Source of the DNA: a virus
Length of the DNA: 26,411 nucleotides
IMG/VR virus record: IMGVR_UViG_3300044910_000080
Span: 1 to 26,411 of that record
Strand: one strand, 5' to 3'
Shown here in pieces: positions 6,273 to 14,330 of the stretch. The notes below the pieces were generated by a model. That model worked only from the letters and a program-made list of their open reading frames with translations. It did no database searches and was not told the DNA's origin. Made by a program: the position numbers and the translations under genes. Every line of letters begins with the position of its first letter. The stretch's first letter is position 1.

Positions 6273-9233
6273 TTATGCCTTTCTGCTTAACCATACATCA
6301 CCAACAACAAAATCTCTTCCACCTTGTGCCGTACTTCTTGACGTAGCACCATTTGGATAATTATTTCCACCATAATAAAAAGCTCTTCCAGTAGTCAATA
6401 ACCCATTTTTATCTTGAACGATTGTTGAATCTCCAAATGTTCCGTCTTCATTACTTACAATATTTAAATAAAGTTTTGTATTAGTAATACTTAATTCACT
6501 AGATCCAGGATCATAAACTATTCTACCATTTCCTAACCTTATTTGTCCATTGCCTTTAATGTAATCTGGAGCATCAGTATAATTATCATCATCATATGTT
6601 CCTATATATACATCGGAACCATGAATGTCTCCTTGAACCGCCAAGGTATTTGTAGAATAATTATAATTTACTCTGCCCTGACCTAACCTAAAACTACCTC
6701 CAGAAGAAATATAATCTGTGCCAGTAGTAGCTCCAGTATTATTTAAATATAATACTGAGCCAAAAATGTTTGCGCCTTTTATAGAACCAGTTTCTCCATC
6801 AAGTTCTACTTTAGTGATTCCAGTAGAATAGCCAGTTGAAACTAATTTAGCTGCATCTATCTTCCAGCCCTTATCAATATCTGTCATGTCAGACTTAAAT
6901 GTTCCAAATCCGCCTTCGTTTGCCCTGACAGTTCCCATTATAGTTGCGTCAGTAGCAGTTAATGCTCCTGCAGTTGTAACCTTAAATACTCCGTCTGCAC
7001 CAGCCTGAATAGATCCATCAGATCCTAATTTTGTTTGATTTTTAGATATCTCAGTAGCCTTTATCTCCCAGCCACCTATATCTCCCTTAACTGCTATAAT
7101 TCCATTTAATGGATCAAGTTGCACATACTTTCCAGTAGACCCAGTTACTTGAATTCCAGAAAATCCATTTACAGGATTCTTTATGTCGCCACTAGTATAT
7201 TTTCCAATTTCTACTTTTGATCCATTGGATGCATCAATTAATAATTGTCCAGCATATGTGACTCCGCCTATTGTTCCGCCTATCTCAACAGTTCCTAATA
7301 TTCCAGAAGCCGCTTTAATCTCTCCAGATAATTTAACGTTTGTAGCTTCAAGATCTCCTTGAGTGTTTACTTTAAATTTAGACCCTACTTGTATTTCTCC
7401 GCCTAAAACTTTTATATTTCTTGCAATTACAGAGCCTTCTTTAGTTACAGAAAACTTTGCATCTTCATTAGCATTAACTGAATATCCTCCAGCTACGCCT
7501 CCTCCTGCCCAAAAGGCATAGGTGCCGCTAGGAGATAATCCAGTGTATGAACCTGCCGCAGCATTTAAAGTGTTTTCTATTTTTGTATCAGATATAACCC
7601 AGTTAGCAATTTTTGCTTTTTTAGTTATAAAGGTAGCAGTAACTCCATTATCTTCACCAATAATTTGTGTAGTAGGATTCAGCCCATTCTCATCATTATC
7701 GTCATATAAGAAAAAACCACGCTTATTAAATACTGCTCTAGCTCCAGTTAAAACTGGCTCATCATTTATATCAAGAGTTCCAGCAAATATAGATCCATTG
7801 GTTTTTATCTTAATTGGATTTTCAATAATAGACAAAGCACCTACATCAAGAATTTCTACTGAATGTGCTATAGATATTGAAGCGTTTCCATCTTCAGAAG
7901 TCCATTCTGCTTTTACCCAAACGGTGTTGCCAGCATTAGTTTCATCATAGACAATAACTGGACTAGAATTAGATGAGGCTACTAATGTATAAGTTCCATT
8001 CTCTGTGGAGCTTTGATAAACTTTTATTCCAGTTGCCTTTGAGTCAAAATTTGAAGAAACTACATAGGCATTAGCGGCTCCTGCTACAGAAATGGTTGTA
8101 GTCTTTCCAGCTAATGGATTTGGTTTAGATATAGAAGATATATTTGATATAAGAACTTGAGTTGTATTCTCATTCCTATATATGTCTAAGTCTGTTACGT
8201 ATCCAGCTGTAAATGAAGATGGGCTGGCTCCAAATCCGTCAATTAATTCTGTTCTACTAATTTTTACTGACGTGTTCGCAGAAGCTGCAATTCCAGAAAC
8301 TGTTTTTTCAAAGTACTCTGTTTGTCCAGAGTAAGTAAGGTGAACCTTTACATATGTTGGTATGTTTTGAGCTGGCATAGTAAAGGAAACAACTAAGTCT
8401 GTACCGCTCCAAGCTGCTGTTGGATTTACTACTGGGTCTGGTGGAGTATTATCAAACTCTATAGTGTCAAAAGCCTTAGCCTGCTTGATATCAGAAAACC
8501 CAGTGCTACAACCACTTTCAGAAAAGTGTTTTATCTTTACATTATGTAAAGCTAGCGAATAAAGTTTTTCGGTTGCTGGACCAGTTCCAGAATAAACCTT
8601 ATCATAAACTAATGTGTCTGGATCTTCAACCCAAACTTCTGTGTACTTATAAGTTGGGTAATCTACGGAATTTATTTTCCATGAAGCTGTAAATCCGTTG
8701 TCTATTGAGGTGACCGACCAATCATCAACACCTATAGAAAGCGAGCATATTGCATCTGCGTATTCTGGTACCGTAAATGCAACTCCTGATGTTGTGCCAT
8801 CTAAATATGTAGTTTTTAAAAATCCTGTAAAAGAAGTTCTAAATGTGTTACCAAAATTTGCTTTATTAGATTCTTTAGATAGTGTCCAAACCTGCTGAGT
8901 TTGTGAGGCGTCTATTGATTGTGTCCAACTTCTTGTAGTTGATGAATTAGTTAAATATATTTGATATCCCTTGGCTAGGGTTGATGTCTTGTCCCATGTC
9001 ACCTTGAGAGTAGTTCCCTCCCAGGTAGCAACTACATTTGCTACTTCCTGCTTAACTGCATCTATTGTTCTAAATTCAAATACATTAGAGAGTGGGCTTT
9101 CTCCCTTTTCCTTATCAGAAAATACCCAACCGAATCTTAATAGGTAATCAGTACTAGGGTCTAAATCTGCAATTACTACTTTAAAGTAATCACCATCCCT
9201 AGTCTGGCTATTTAGATCTTGATATTGAGCCAA
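6273..9233 (-). CDS. Putative tail fibre / tail-tip protein (FN3-like plus beta-helix-like regions)
   Basis: A 986-residue protein. Residues about 1-470 contain several fibronectin-III/Ig-like segments (for example VVATWEGTTLKVTWDK and TAAWSGTDLVVSFTMPA). Residues about 470-986 are Gly-, Ser- and Asn-rich short strands such as LGGEIQVGSKFKVNTQGDL, with repeats like GSFRLGQGRV / GQIRLGNGRI, as in elongated beta-helical or trimeric fibres. It lies between a minor tail protein and the repeat-rich adhesin, so a host-recognition fibre is likely. The start is a TTG at 9233 preceded by GGAGG with ideal spacing; no better ATG is near. The first 16 nt of this ribosome site and start are identical to those of the tail assembly chaperone. 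The stop abuts the next start, so co-translation is likely. It could also be part of a tip assembly like the C terminus of lambda gpJ. Confidence 0.72.
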   Translation of the reverse strand: MAQYQDLNSQTRDGDYFKVVIADLDPSTDYLLRFGWVFSDKEKGESPLSNVFEFRTIDAVKQEVANVVATWEGTTLKVTWDKTSTLAKGYQIYLTNSSTTRSWTQSIDASQTQQVWTLSKESNKANFGNTFRTSFTGFLKTTYLDGTTSGVAFTVPEYADAICSLSIGVDDWSVTSIDNGFTASWKINSVDYPTYKYTEVWVEDPDTLVYDKVYSGTGPATEKLYSLALHNVKIKHFSESGCSTGFSDIKQAKAFDTIEFDNTPPDPVVNPTAAWSGTDLVVSFTMPAQNIPTYVKVHLTYSGQTEYFEKTVSGIAASANTSVKISRTELIDGFGASPSSFTAGYVTDLDIYRNENTTQVLISNISSISKPNPLAGKTTTISVAGAANAYVVSSNFDSKATGIKVYQSSTENGTYTLVASSNSSPVIVYDETNAGNTVWVKAEWTSEDGNASISIAHSVEILDVGALSIIENPIKIKTNGSIFAGTLDINDEPVLTGARAVFNKRGFFLYDDNDENGLNPTTQIIGEDNGVTATFITKKAKIANWVISDTKIENTLNAAAGSYTGLSPSGTYAFWAGGGVAGGYSVNANEDAKFSVTKEGSVIARNIKVLGGEIQVGSKFKVNTQGDLEATNVKLSGEIKAASGILGTVEIGGTIGGVTYAGQLLIDASNGSKVEIGKYTSGDIKNPVNGFSGIQVTGSTGKYVQLDPLNGIIAVKGDIGGWEIKATEISKNQTKLGSDGSIQAGADGVFKVTTAGALTATDATIMGTVRANEGGFGTFKSDMTDIDKGWKIDAAKLVSTGYSTGITKVELDGETGSIKGANIFGSVLYLNNTGATTGTDYISSGGSFRLGQGRVNYNYSTNTLAVQGDIHGSDVYIGTYDDDNYTDAPDYIKGNGQIRLGNGRIVYDPGSSELSITNTKLYLNIVSNEDGTFGDSTIVQDKNGLLTTGRAFYYGGNNYPNGATSRSTAQGGRDFVVGDVWLSRKA

Positions 9234-9234
9234 T

Positions 9235-10095
9235 TTATCCTCCGAAAGAAAGGTCCATCTTGTATTCTATAATTAATTCTTTACCTGAAACTTTTTCAAC
9301 CTCAGAAGGCAAAACCTTTCTAGAAATAAGTCCATATGCTGGATCAAAAGTGTCTTCGTCATTTATTCTTAACCCGTCAACAACGACTGATGTTGCTGAA
9401 GAGGTTGGGGATATAACAATTCCTATTTGTGTTATATTTGCTTTATCTGGAGACCCAACCGTTACAAACTCCGATAAAGTTTTTTCTACAATATTGTTTC
9501 CTGCAGAATAAGAATCAAATATCATTTCTACATAATTAGATGCTGAGCTATATAATCTTAATTTAATTTCAGATAAATTAGAATCTAGTGCTTTGAATGA
9601 AAAAGATATTGTGTCAAAATTACTGTATCCGCTAATATCTAAAGTTTCTATAGTAGAAACATATTCTTGATCTGCCGCCCCGTTTGATTCAAATACAAGT
9701 GAACTATTACCAACTCTATAATTAGATTGATCTATGTCTGGAGTTGGGCTCCAGTCAAAAGGCAGCTCGAAGTCTGTAATAAATTTGCTATCGTAATTAT
9801 TTATTGAAGATCTGGTTCCTGGAAATATTCCAATTTCGTTTATTTTACCAGCAAGGTCTGAGGGTAGTGTTGCTGAATATATAACAGTATAAGTATTTGG
9901 AGATACAGAAGTGTCTATATTTATTCCTCCAAACTCTACTGGCATTCTATAGAATTCAAACCCTAGTCTTGAGTTTGTGTTAGATAATGAATACTCAGAA
10001 TTATTTGCAATACCAACTGCTAAATCTTTAGTCGCAAATGAGGCATTGCCAGCTATAAAGTTTGTCAAAAAACGTTTTCCAAATTGAGTTATCAT
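9235..10095 (-). CDS. Minor tail protein with a jelly-roll-like (carbohydrate-binding-type) domain
   Basis: A 286-residue protein. The N terminus (MITQFGKRFLTNFIAG, then ELP-like loops to about residue 95) resembles tail or baseplate wedge-type proteins that report states such as INEIGIFPG. Residues about 105-245 read like a galactose-binding/jelly-roll beta-sandwich (FELPFDW, SLVFESNG, ISFSFKALDS, EIKLRLYSSASNYVE, VVVDGLRI), often a sugar-binding fold in tail proteins. GGAGAG precedes the ATG at 10095 and the stop is 1 nt before the next TTG start. It probably sits at the tail tip and may bind cell-wall glycans. The carbohydrate role is inferred from the strand pattern only. Confidence 0.6.
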   Translation of the reverse strand: MITQFGKRFLTNFIAGNASFATKDLAVGIANNSEYSLSNTNSRLGFEFYRMPVEFGGINIDTSVSPNTYTVIYSATLPSDLAGKINEIGIFPGTRSSINNYDSKFITDFELPFDWSPTPDIDQSNYRVGNSSLVFESNGAADQEYVSTIETLDISGYSNFDTISFSFKALDSNLSEIKLRLYSSASNYVEMIFDSYSAGNNIVEKTLSEFVTVGSPDKANITQIGIVISPTSSATSVVVDGLRINDEDTFDPAYGLISRKVLPSEVEKVSGKELIIEYKMDLSFGG

Positions 10096-10102
10096 TTCTC
10101 TC

Positions 10103-10474
10103 CTATACCTTAGGCGCTATGACAAATGCAAACTTGTCTATAGGCTCCTCGCTTGAATTATAAACCTTAAATGTTACTTTTACTCTTGCCATTCCAGCAT
10201 TGTCATAATAAACCTCTTGGCTTACTATTGATATATCTCCTACTCCTGGACGATCTTCCCCATCTCCGTCACCGTCTCCATCACCATCTCCTCCGCTTCC
10301 GCCTTCGGTTATGCTAAATGGAAACTTTGCATTTGTAATTATGCCAGTTAATGGTTTGCCACCACGCCATTTGTTAGCTAAAAAATAATCATCGGTAGAA
10401 AATTTATCTACAACAATTGGCGCTACTTCAGATATATCTAAAGAGCTTAATTTTTTATCGGTCTCTTTACCCAT
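10103..10474 (-). CDS. Small tail-module protein with a Gly-Asp linker
   Basis: A 123-residue protein in two parts: residues 1-57 (charged start, then a hydrophobic region with NKWRGGKPLTGIITNAKFPF) and residues 78-123, a small beta domain (VYYDNAGMARVKVTFKVYN, ending FAFVIAPKV). They are joined by a strongly acidic linker of repeated Gly-Asp at about 58-74. There is no Shine-Dalgarno before the ATG at 10474. Instead an extended -10 (TGG plus TATAAT) ends 6 nt upstream, as expected for a leaderless transcript. It could be a small minor tail protein bridging hub and fibre proteins. I do not recognise the family. Confidence 0.62.
   Translation of the reverse strand: MGKETDKKLSSLDISEVAPIVVDKFSTDDYFLANKWRGGKPLTGIITNAKFPFSITEGGSGGDGDGDGDGDGEDRPGVGDISIVSQEVYYDNAGMARVKVTFKVYNSSEEPIDKFAFVIAPKV
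10253..10303 (-). repeat. Short tandem repeat encoding (Gly-Asp)n
   Basis: A 6-nt periodic stretch (GGTGAT/GGAGAC variants on the minus strand) encodes the acidic linker of the 123-residue protein. Such repeats can change in unit number by slippage. Confidence 0.8.
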
Positions 10475-10480
10475 TTATTT

Positions 10481-10489
10481 ATTATACCA
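10481..10489 (-). promoter_or_regulatory. Extended -10 promoter, probably giving a leaderless mRNA
   Basis: On the minus strand TGG is followed by TATAAT (10486-10481) and only six bases later by the ATG at 10474. Transcription about 7 nt after the -10 would start at the A of the ATG. No good -35 is visible, as is common for extended -10 promoters, and no Shine-Dalgarno precedes the ATG. Confidence 0.55.
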
Positions 10490-10494
10490 TTTGA

Positions 10495-13400
10495 CTATCC
10501 AATAGCTCTGCAGGTTAGTCTAGTGGATACCCCCTCAGAATATTGCGTTTCTACCCGTGTAACAATATACTTGTTGTTTGCATCTAGCTGTTGCAATGGA
10601 TAATTTATTGATACTATGTCTCCAGCTGATAAGGCTGGGTTTCCAAAGATATTCATTTCTACATATCTTCCTTTATTTAAAACAGTACTAGATACCCAAT
10701 CCGCCAAGGCCTTAGCTGCTGGTTCAGTTTGTATCCAATTTGATTCAAATATGACTGGCTCTTTTGTTGCAAGCTCAGAAGCATCGTGTGTACTATATTC
10801 TAATGGGCTAGATTTATTTACTGTATTTCCTAATACATAAAAACTGCTATAGTTTCCATCATCCAATGGAATAAAAGTTGATGTGTTGTTTAAAACATAA
10901 GCTTCGGCTTCAAACGGCTGAAGTTTAGTGTCAAGAACGGTTGCATACTTATTTGCAGCCGTAGAAAACTTTAACGGAATTGAAGGCCCTCCATTATATT
11001 TAACCTTAGACTTTCTTATTTCTCTGGCAGTAGTGCCAAACTCCAGGAACGCCTCATCTCTTTTATTTTCATTCTCTCCTTGTGAATAAACGATATTTCC
11101 ATGTAGTAATGAAATCGTATCGTCAGAAAAAACTCCGTCAAAAAAGAAACTACTCTTTGCAGTTGAATTTTCATACTCTGTGTCTTCTATAGACTTTGCA
11201 TACGCATATTCATAATATACAACCCCTTGTCCGCAGAGTAATCCTATGTTTTTCCCTTTTGATAATTTTGGAGATGTATCTGTATTGTTATCAACAGCCT
11301 TTATTTTAAATCCGTTAATAAACACAACTATTTCGTTTTGTTCTACTCCAACTTTTAGCCTAACATCTATATTGTATGCTTGGCCAGCATATATGCCAGC
11401 CAACCTATTTATACTTTTTGATTGACTATCTTTTAACAACAACACTTTGCCATTATTACTAAATTTCATAATTCTAATTTCTTTTTTTGTTTTGGAAGAT
11501 GCAGTTGTATGAATAGTTATATAGTAGCCATTCTTGCCATCATTAGATGTAAAAAGGGCTAAGCCTCCTATTTGTGCAGGGCTTTCAAACTGTGTATCAA
11601 AATACATTCTGGTGCCAAATGCAAAGTAATTTTTTGAAGTATCTATTGAGTCAAAGGATCTGACTGCTATATCGTATGTAGTTTTATCCTTGTCCAAATT
11701 ACTTAAAGCTAAAAATGATTTACTGATAGTATTCTGTTGAGAATTTGCGTCAGACTTAAATAATCCTGGATCGTCTTCTTTTTTGGTAGATGCTGTGGCA
11801 GATAGCAGTTTAACTGAATATCTATTAAACTTTTTAGGATCATTTTCTCCAGCCACATTGATGTATGAGTTTGGAGATTTTTCATGAGTAGGAGGTGTTT
11901 TTGTATTCCACAAAGCTCTTGATTTAATCTTGTACCTTCCTGTTGGCTTAAAGTATGCACTATTAATATTGTTAATATCTTCATACCCTGGTTTAGACAG
12001 GTACCTATATTTGTAAATATCAGACTCAGACTTAATTAATACTTCTTGAGGATCAGAAGGCCCATCTTTTGGAACATACTGGTATTCAATGCCATCATAT
12101 TCAATAATCTCATCATTAATCAAAACGTATCCATTAAAGCTAAATAATGCTTGCAAGTTATTGTCTTGAGATATTGTGCTATTGTTTAAAGAAAAATATT
12201 CGTCTGTGCTCGTCAATGGATCAGCTAATGTTCCTGCGCCTAAGTATGTCTCTTCTGATTTCCATAGTGGCGAAGATGATCCGTCATATTCTGATGTAGA
12301 AGCTGCTGACCATATTACCTTTACAGCATTTGCAGATGCTATCTCTGAAGAAGAAAAGTCTACTATGTTTGGAATAATTGTAGTGCTGCCATCTACATAA
12401 TTTTCACTAGTTAAAATCCAATCAGGATTTTTTTCTGAGTCATAAATATACTCCCTACTATAAAAGTTAAGTATATTATTTTCGTCAACAAACGCATTCA
12501 TTTGTATGTCTCTACATAGCTCTTGTAGGCATTCCCAAACTGTCTTGCTTCTGTCCGACCACCAGTACTTAACGGAAGGAATAGATTCGTCCTCATCTTT
12601 AACATAAAACTTATAATTAGAAAATCCTACAGAGTCTAACAGTGTTCTTATCACAGCAGTAATTGGATAGTCCTGTATTAATATTTCAGGACATAAAATT
12701 TCTTGAAGTATTTTTGCGGAATCTAAAGCCGTTACATCGCCATTTCCAAACTCTCCGATAGACCATGAATGCATATAAAATAATCCTTGATTTATTTTAT
12801 AAGATGTGGCTCCATCTTTAATTGCTATATAAGGTTTAATAACTGCATCTTTAAATGCGTATAATATTGTAGGGTCTATATCAGAATCTCTAAGGTACTC
12901 TTTTAAGTTTAAAGATCCTTGAGTATATTTATTTAAAGATAGCGACAATGTATTTGCTGTTAAATTTCCTACTGGAATAATTGAGTCTGTGTCGTCGCTG
13001 GTTTCTTTTAAAATATTAAAACTTTGAATATCATTTGTAATGTCTACCACCCAAATAGGGGCAAACTCTATTACTCCTATTAGCTTACCACTGTTTGAGT
13101 TAACGGCTTGCAATGATATAGATTTAAATTGTTGATAAGCATTAAATGTAGATGGTTCGTTTGTAGACCAAGTTGTTCCGTTATAGTAAATCGTTGCTTG
13201 ACCATTAACAAGTGCGGTTCCTGTTGCAGTGATTGTAGTGTTGTCCTGCTTAGTTGCGGTAATTGTCCATGAAGTTGGAACATCATGACTAACCTCAAAT
13301 CTTGCAATAATTTTATTTGCTACGATTATCTTTGGAATTGTTTTAGCTTCATCTTTAAAGTATGAGATAGAAATACTAATATCTTCATCCTTAGGGCCAA

Positions 13401-13743
13401 GCCAATACTTGTATGTCATGCTGTCTCCAGGATAGTATAGTCTTGTGCCTTCTGGATTTAATTCTCTGGGGGAAACAAATGAGTTTTCTTGAGTGTCAGT
13501 ATTCCCTACTGTATAAATTAAATATTTAATTCCTGGGAGTAAGGGTCTAAATGGTTTGTATATTGTGTCTATAGGAAATAACTTATTATAAGCATTAGTA
13601 AGGTCTCCATAATTAGCATTAGATGTTCCGCTAATATGATTCACCATATTATTCATATTGTACTCAATAAGTGCGCCCGCCGAAGTAGAGATACTCCTAC
13701 TCGTCTTTAATATATTCTTAACTGTTTCATTTAATTGGATCAT
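10495..13743 (-). CDS. Tail hub / minor tail protein with a LamG-like insertion
   Basis: A 1082-residue protein. Residues about 235-460 (an INDIQSF-like start, VTALDSAKILQEIL, PITAVIRTLLDSVGF, WECLQELCRDIQMNAFVDENN) resemble the core of large minor tail or hub proteins of Gram-positive phages. The C terminus (residues about 1005-1082; WVSSTVLNKGR, GNPALSAGDIVSI, KYIVTRVETQYSEGVSTRL) matches the OB/beta end of hub proteins. Between them, residues about 660-850 look like a concanavalin/LamG lectin-type insertion (FGTRMYFDT, GYYITIHTT, YNIDVRLKVG, VVFINGFKIKA). I start at the ATG at 13743 because it overlaps the upstream stop as ATGA and has GGAG nearby; a TTG at 13773 is less likely. It probably forms the tail-tip ring next to the distal tail protein. 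Confidence 0.7.
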   Translation of the reverse strand: MIQLNETVKNILKTSRSISTSAGALIEYNMNNMVNHISGTSNANYGDLTNAYNKLFPIDTIYKPFRPLLPGIKYLIYTVGNTDTQENSFVSPRELNPEGTRLYYPGDSMTYKYWLGPKDEDISISISYFKDEAKTIPKIIVANKIIARFEVSHDVPTSWTITATKQDNTTITATGTALVNGQATIYYNGTTWSTNEPSTFNAYQQFKSISLQAVNSNSGKLIGVIEFAPIWVVDITNDIQSFNILKETSDDTDSIIPVGNLTANTLSLSLNKYTQGSLNLKEYLRDSDIDPTILYAFKDAVIKPYIAIKDGATSYKINQGLFYMHSWSIGEFGNGDVTALDSAKILQEILCPEILIQDYPITAVIRTLLDSVGFSNYKFYVKDEDESIPSVKYWWSDRSKTVWECLQELCRDIQMNAFVDENNILNFYSREYIYDSEKNPDWILTSENYVDGSTTIIPNIVDFSSSEIASANAVKVIWSAASTSEYDGSSSPLWKSEETYLGAGTLADPLTSTDEYFSLNNSTISQDNNLQALFSFNGYVLINDEIIEYDGIEYQYVPKDGPSDPQEVLIKSESDIYKYRYLSKPGYEDINNINSAYFKPTGRYKIKSRALWNTKTPPTHEKSPNSYINVAGENDPKKFNRYSVKLLSATASTKKEDDPGLFKSDANSQQNTISKSFLALSNLDKDKTTYDIAVRSFDSIDTSKNYFAFGTRMYFDTQFESPAQIGGLALFTSNDGKNGYYITIHTTASSKTKKEIRIMKFSNNGKVLLLKDSQSKSINRLAGIYAGQAYNIDVRLKVGVEQNEIVVFINGFKIKAVDNNTDTSPKLSKGKNIGLLCGQGVVYYEYAYAKSIEDTEYENSTAKSSFFFDGVFSDDTISLLHGNIVYSQGENENKRDEAFLEFGTTAREIRKSKVKYNGGPSIPLKFSTAANKYATVLDTKLQPFEAEAYVLNNTSTFIPLDDGNYSSFYVLGNTVNKSSPLEYSTHDASELATKEPVIFESNWIQTEPAAKALADWVSSTVLNKGRYVEMNIFGNPALSAGDIVSINYPLQQLDANNKYIVTRVETQYSEGVSTRLTCRAIG

Positions 13744-14330
13744 ACCTGCTCCATGCTCATATTTACATTCCAATATGCCTGGATGCCTCTTTTAACTACT
13801 ACAAAGTCACAAGATGTAAATGTAACTGTATAGGTATAATCATCTGCTAATACGCCTGTATTCTCTAAATTGACTGCTGGATCAAAGGATGTAGGATTTA
13901 TCATAATATCAAATGTACCTTGTCCTAGTGTAGATTCATAGAAGGCTTTTAGGTCTTCCGCCCCCCATGCTCCATCTACCGTCTCATTTCTAAATGATGG
14001 CAACATTGTCCAAGATAGGCTAAATGACTTCTTGTCTGCTATTACGTATTTACGTAGAGACCCATTAGCCATTCTTTCTTGCCTTTCTATTCTGATAGGG
14101 GTTACACTAAATTCTGACCTATTATGCTCTGTTACTCTTCTAAATCTGGTTTGAGTTTTATTTCCGACGGCAAGTCCGTTTCTTGTAGCCACCGCCGATA
14201 AATACTTTTGTCCTGGAGCAGTAAATGTAGATCCACCATAGGTAAATTGATTATTTGCAGGATCTATAGCAAGAGGGTCTGTTGCCTTTATGTAAAGGAT
14301 AGAACCTTTAGGTAAATTCTCAAATGCCAT
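13740..14330 (-). CDS. Distal-tail-like minor tail protein
   Basis: A 196-residue beta-rich protein directly downstream of the tape measure gene, where siphoviruses usually encode the distal tail protein that caps the tube and carries the hub. Visible segments include SFSLSWTMLPSFRNETVDG at about 102-120, AFYESTLGQGTFDIMI, and a terminal YTVTFTSCDFVVVKRG...YWNVNMSMEQ, a common ending for tube-like or distal tail proteins. GGAGGT lies just upstream and the ATG shares one base with the tape measure stop (TAATG), so translation is coupled. The next gene starts within its stop (ATGA). The role is assigned mainly by position and fold-like pattern. Confidence 0.62.
   Translation of the reverse strand: MAFENLPKGSILYIKATDPLAIDPANNQFTYGGSTFTAPGQKYLSAVATRNGLAVGNKTQTRFRRVTEHNRSEFSVTPIRIERQERMANGSLRKYVIADKKSFSLSWTMLPSFRNETVDGAWGAEDLKAFYESTLGQGTFDIMINPTSFDPAVNLENTGVLADDYTYTVTFTSCDFVVVKRGIQAYWNVNMSMEQV

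Noticed and set aside
7522-7950. 142-codon plus-strand open frame opposite the fibre gene
   Set aside because: It is antisense to a clear minus-strand gene, has no recognisable motif and no credible ribosome site; likewise the frames at 520-855, 23637-23921 and 25359-25823.
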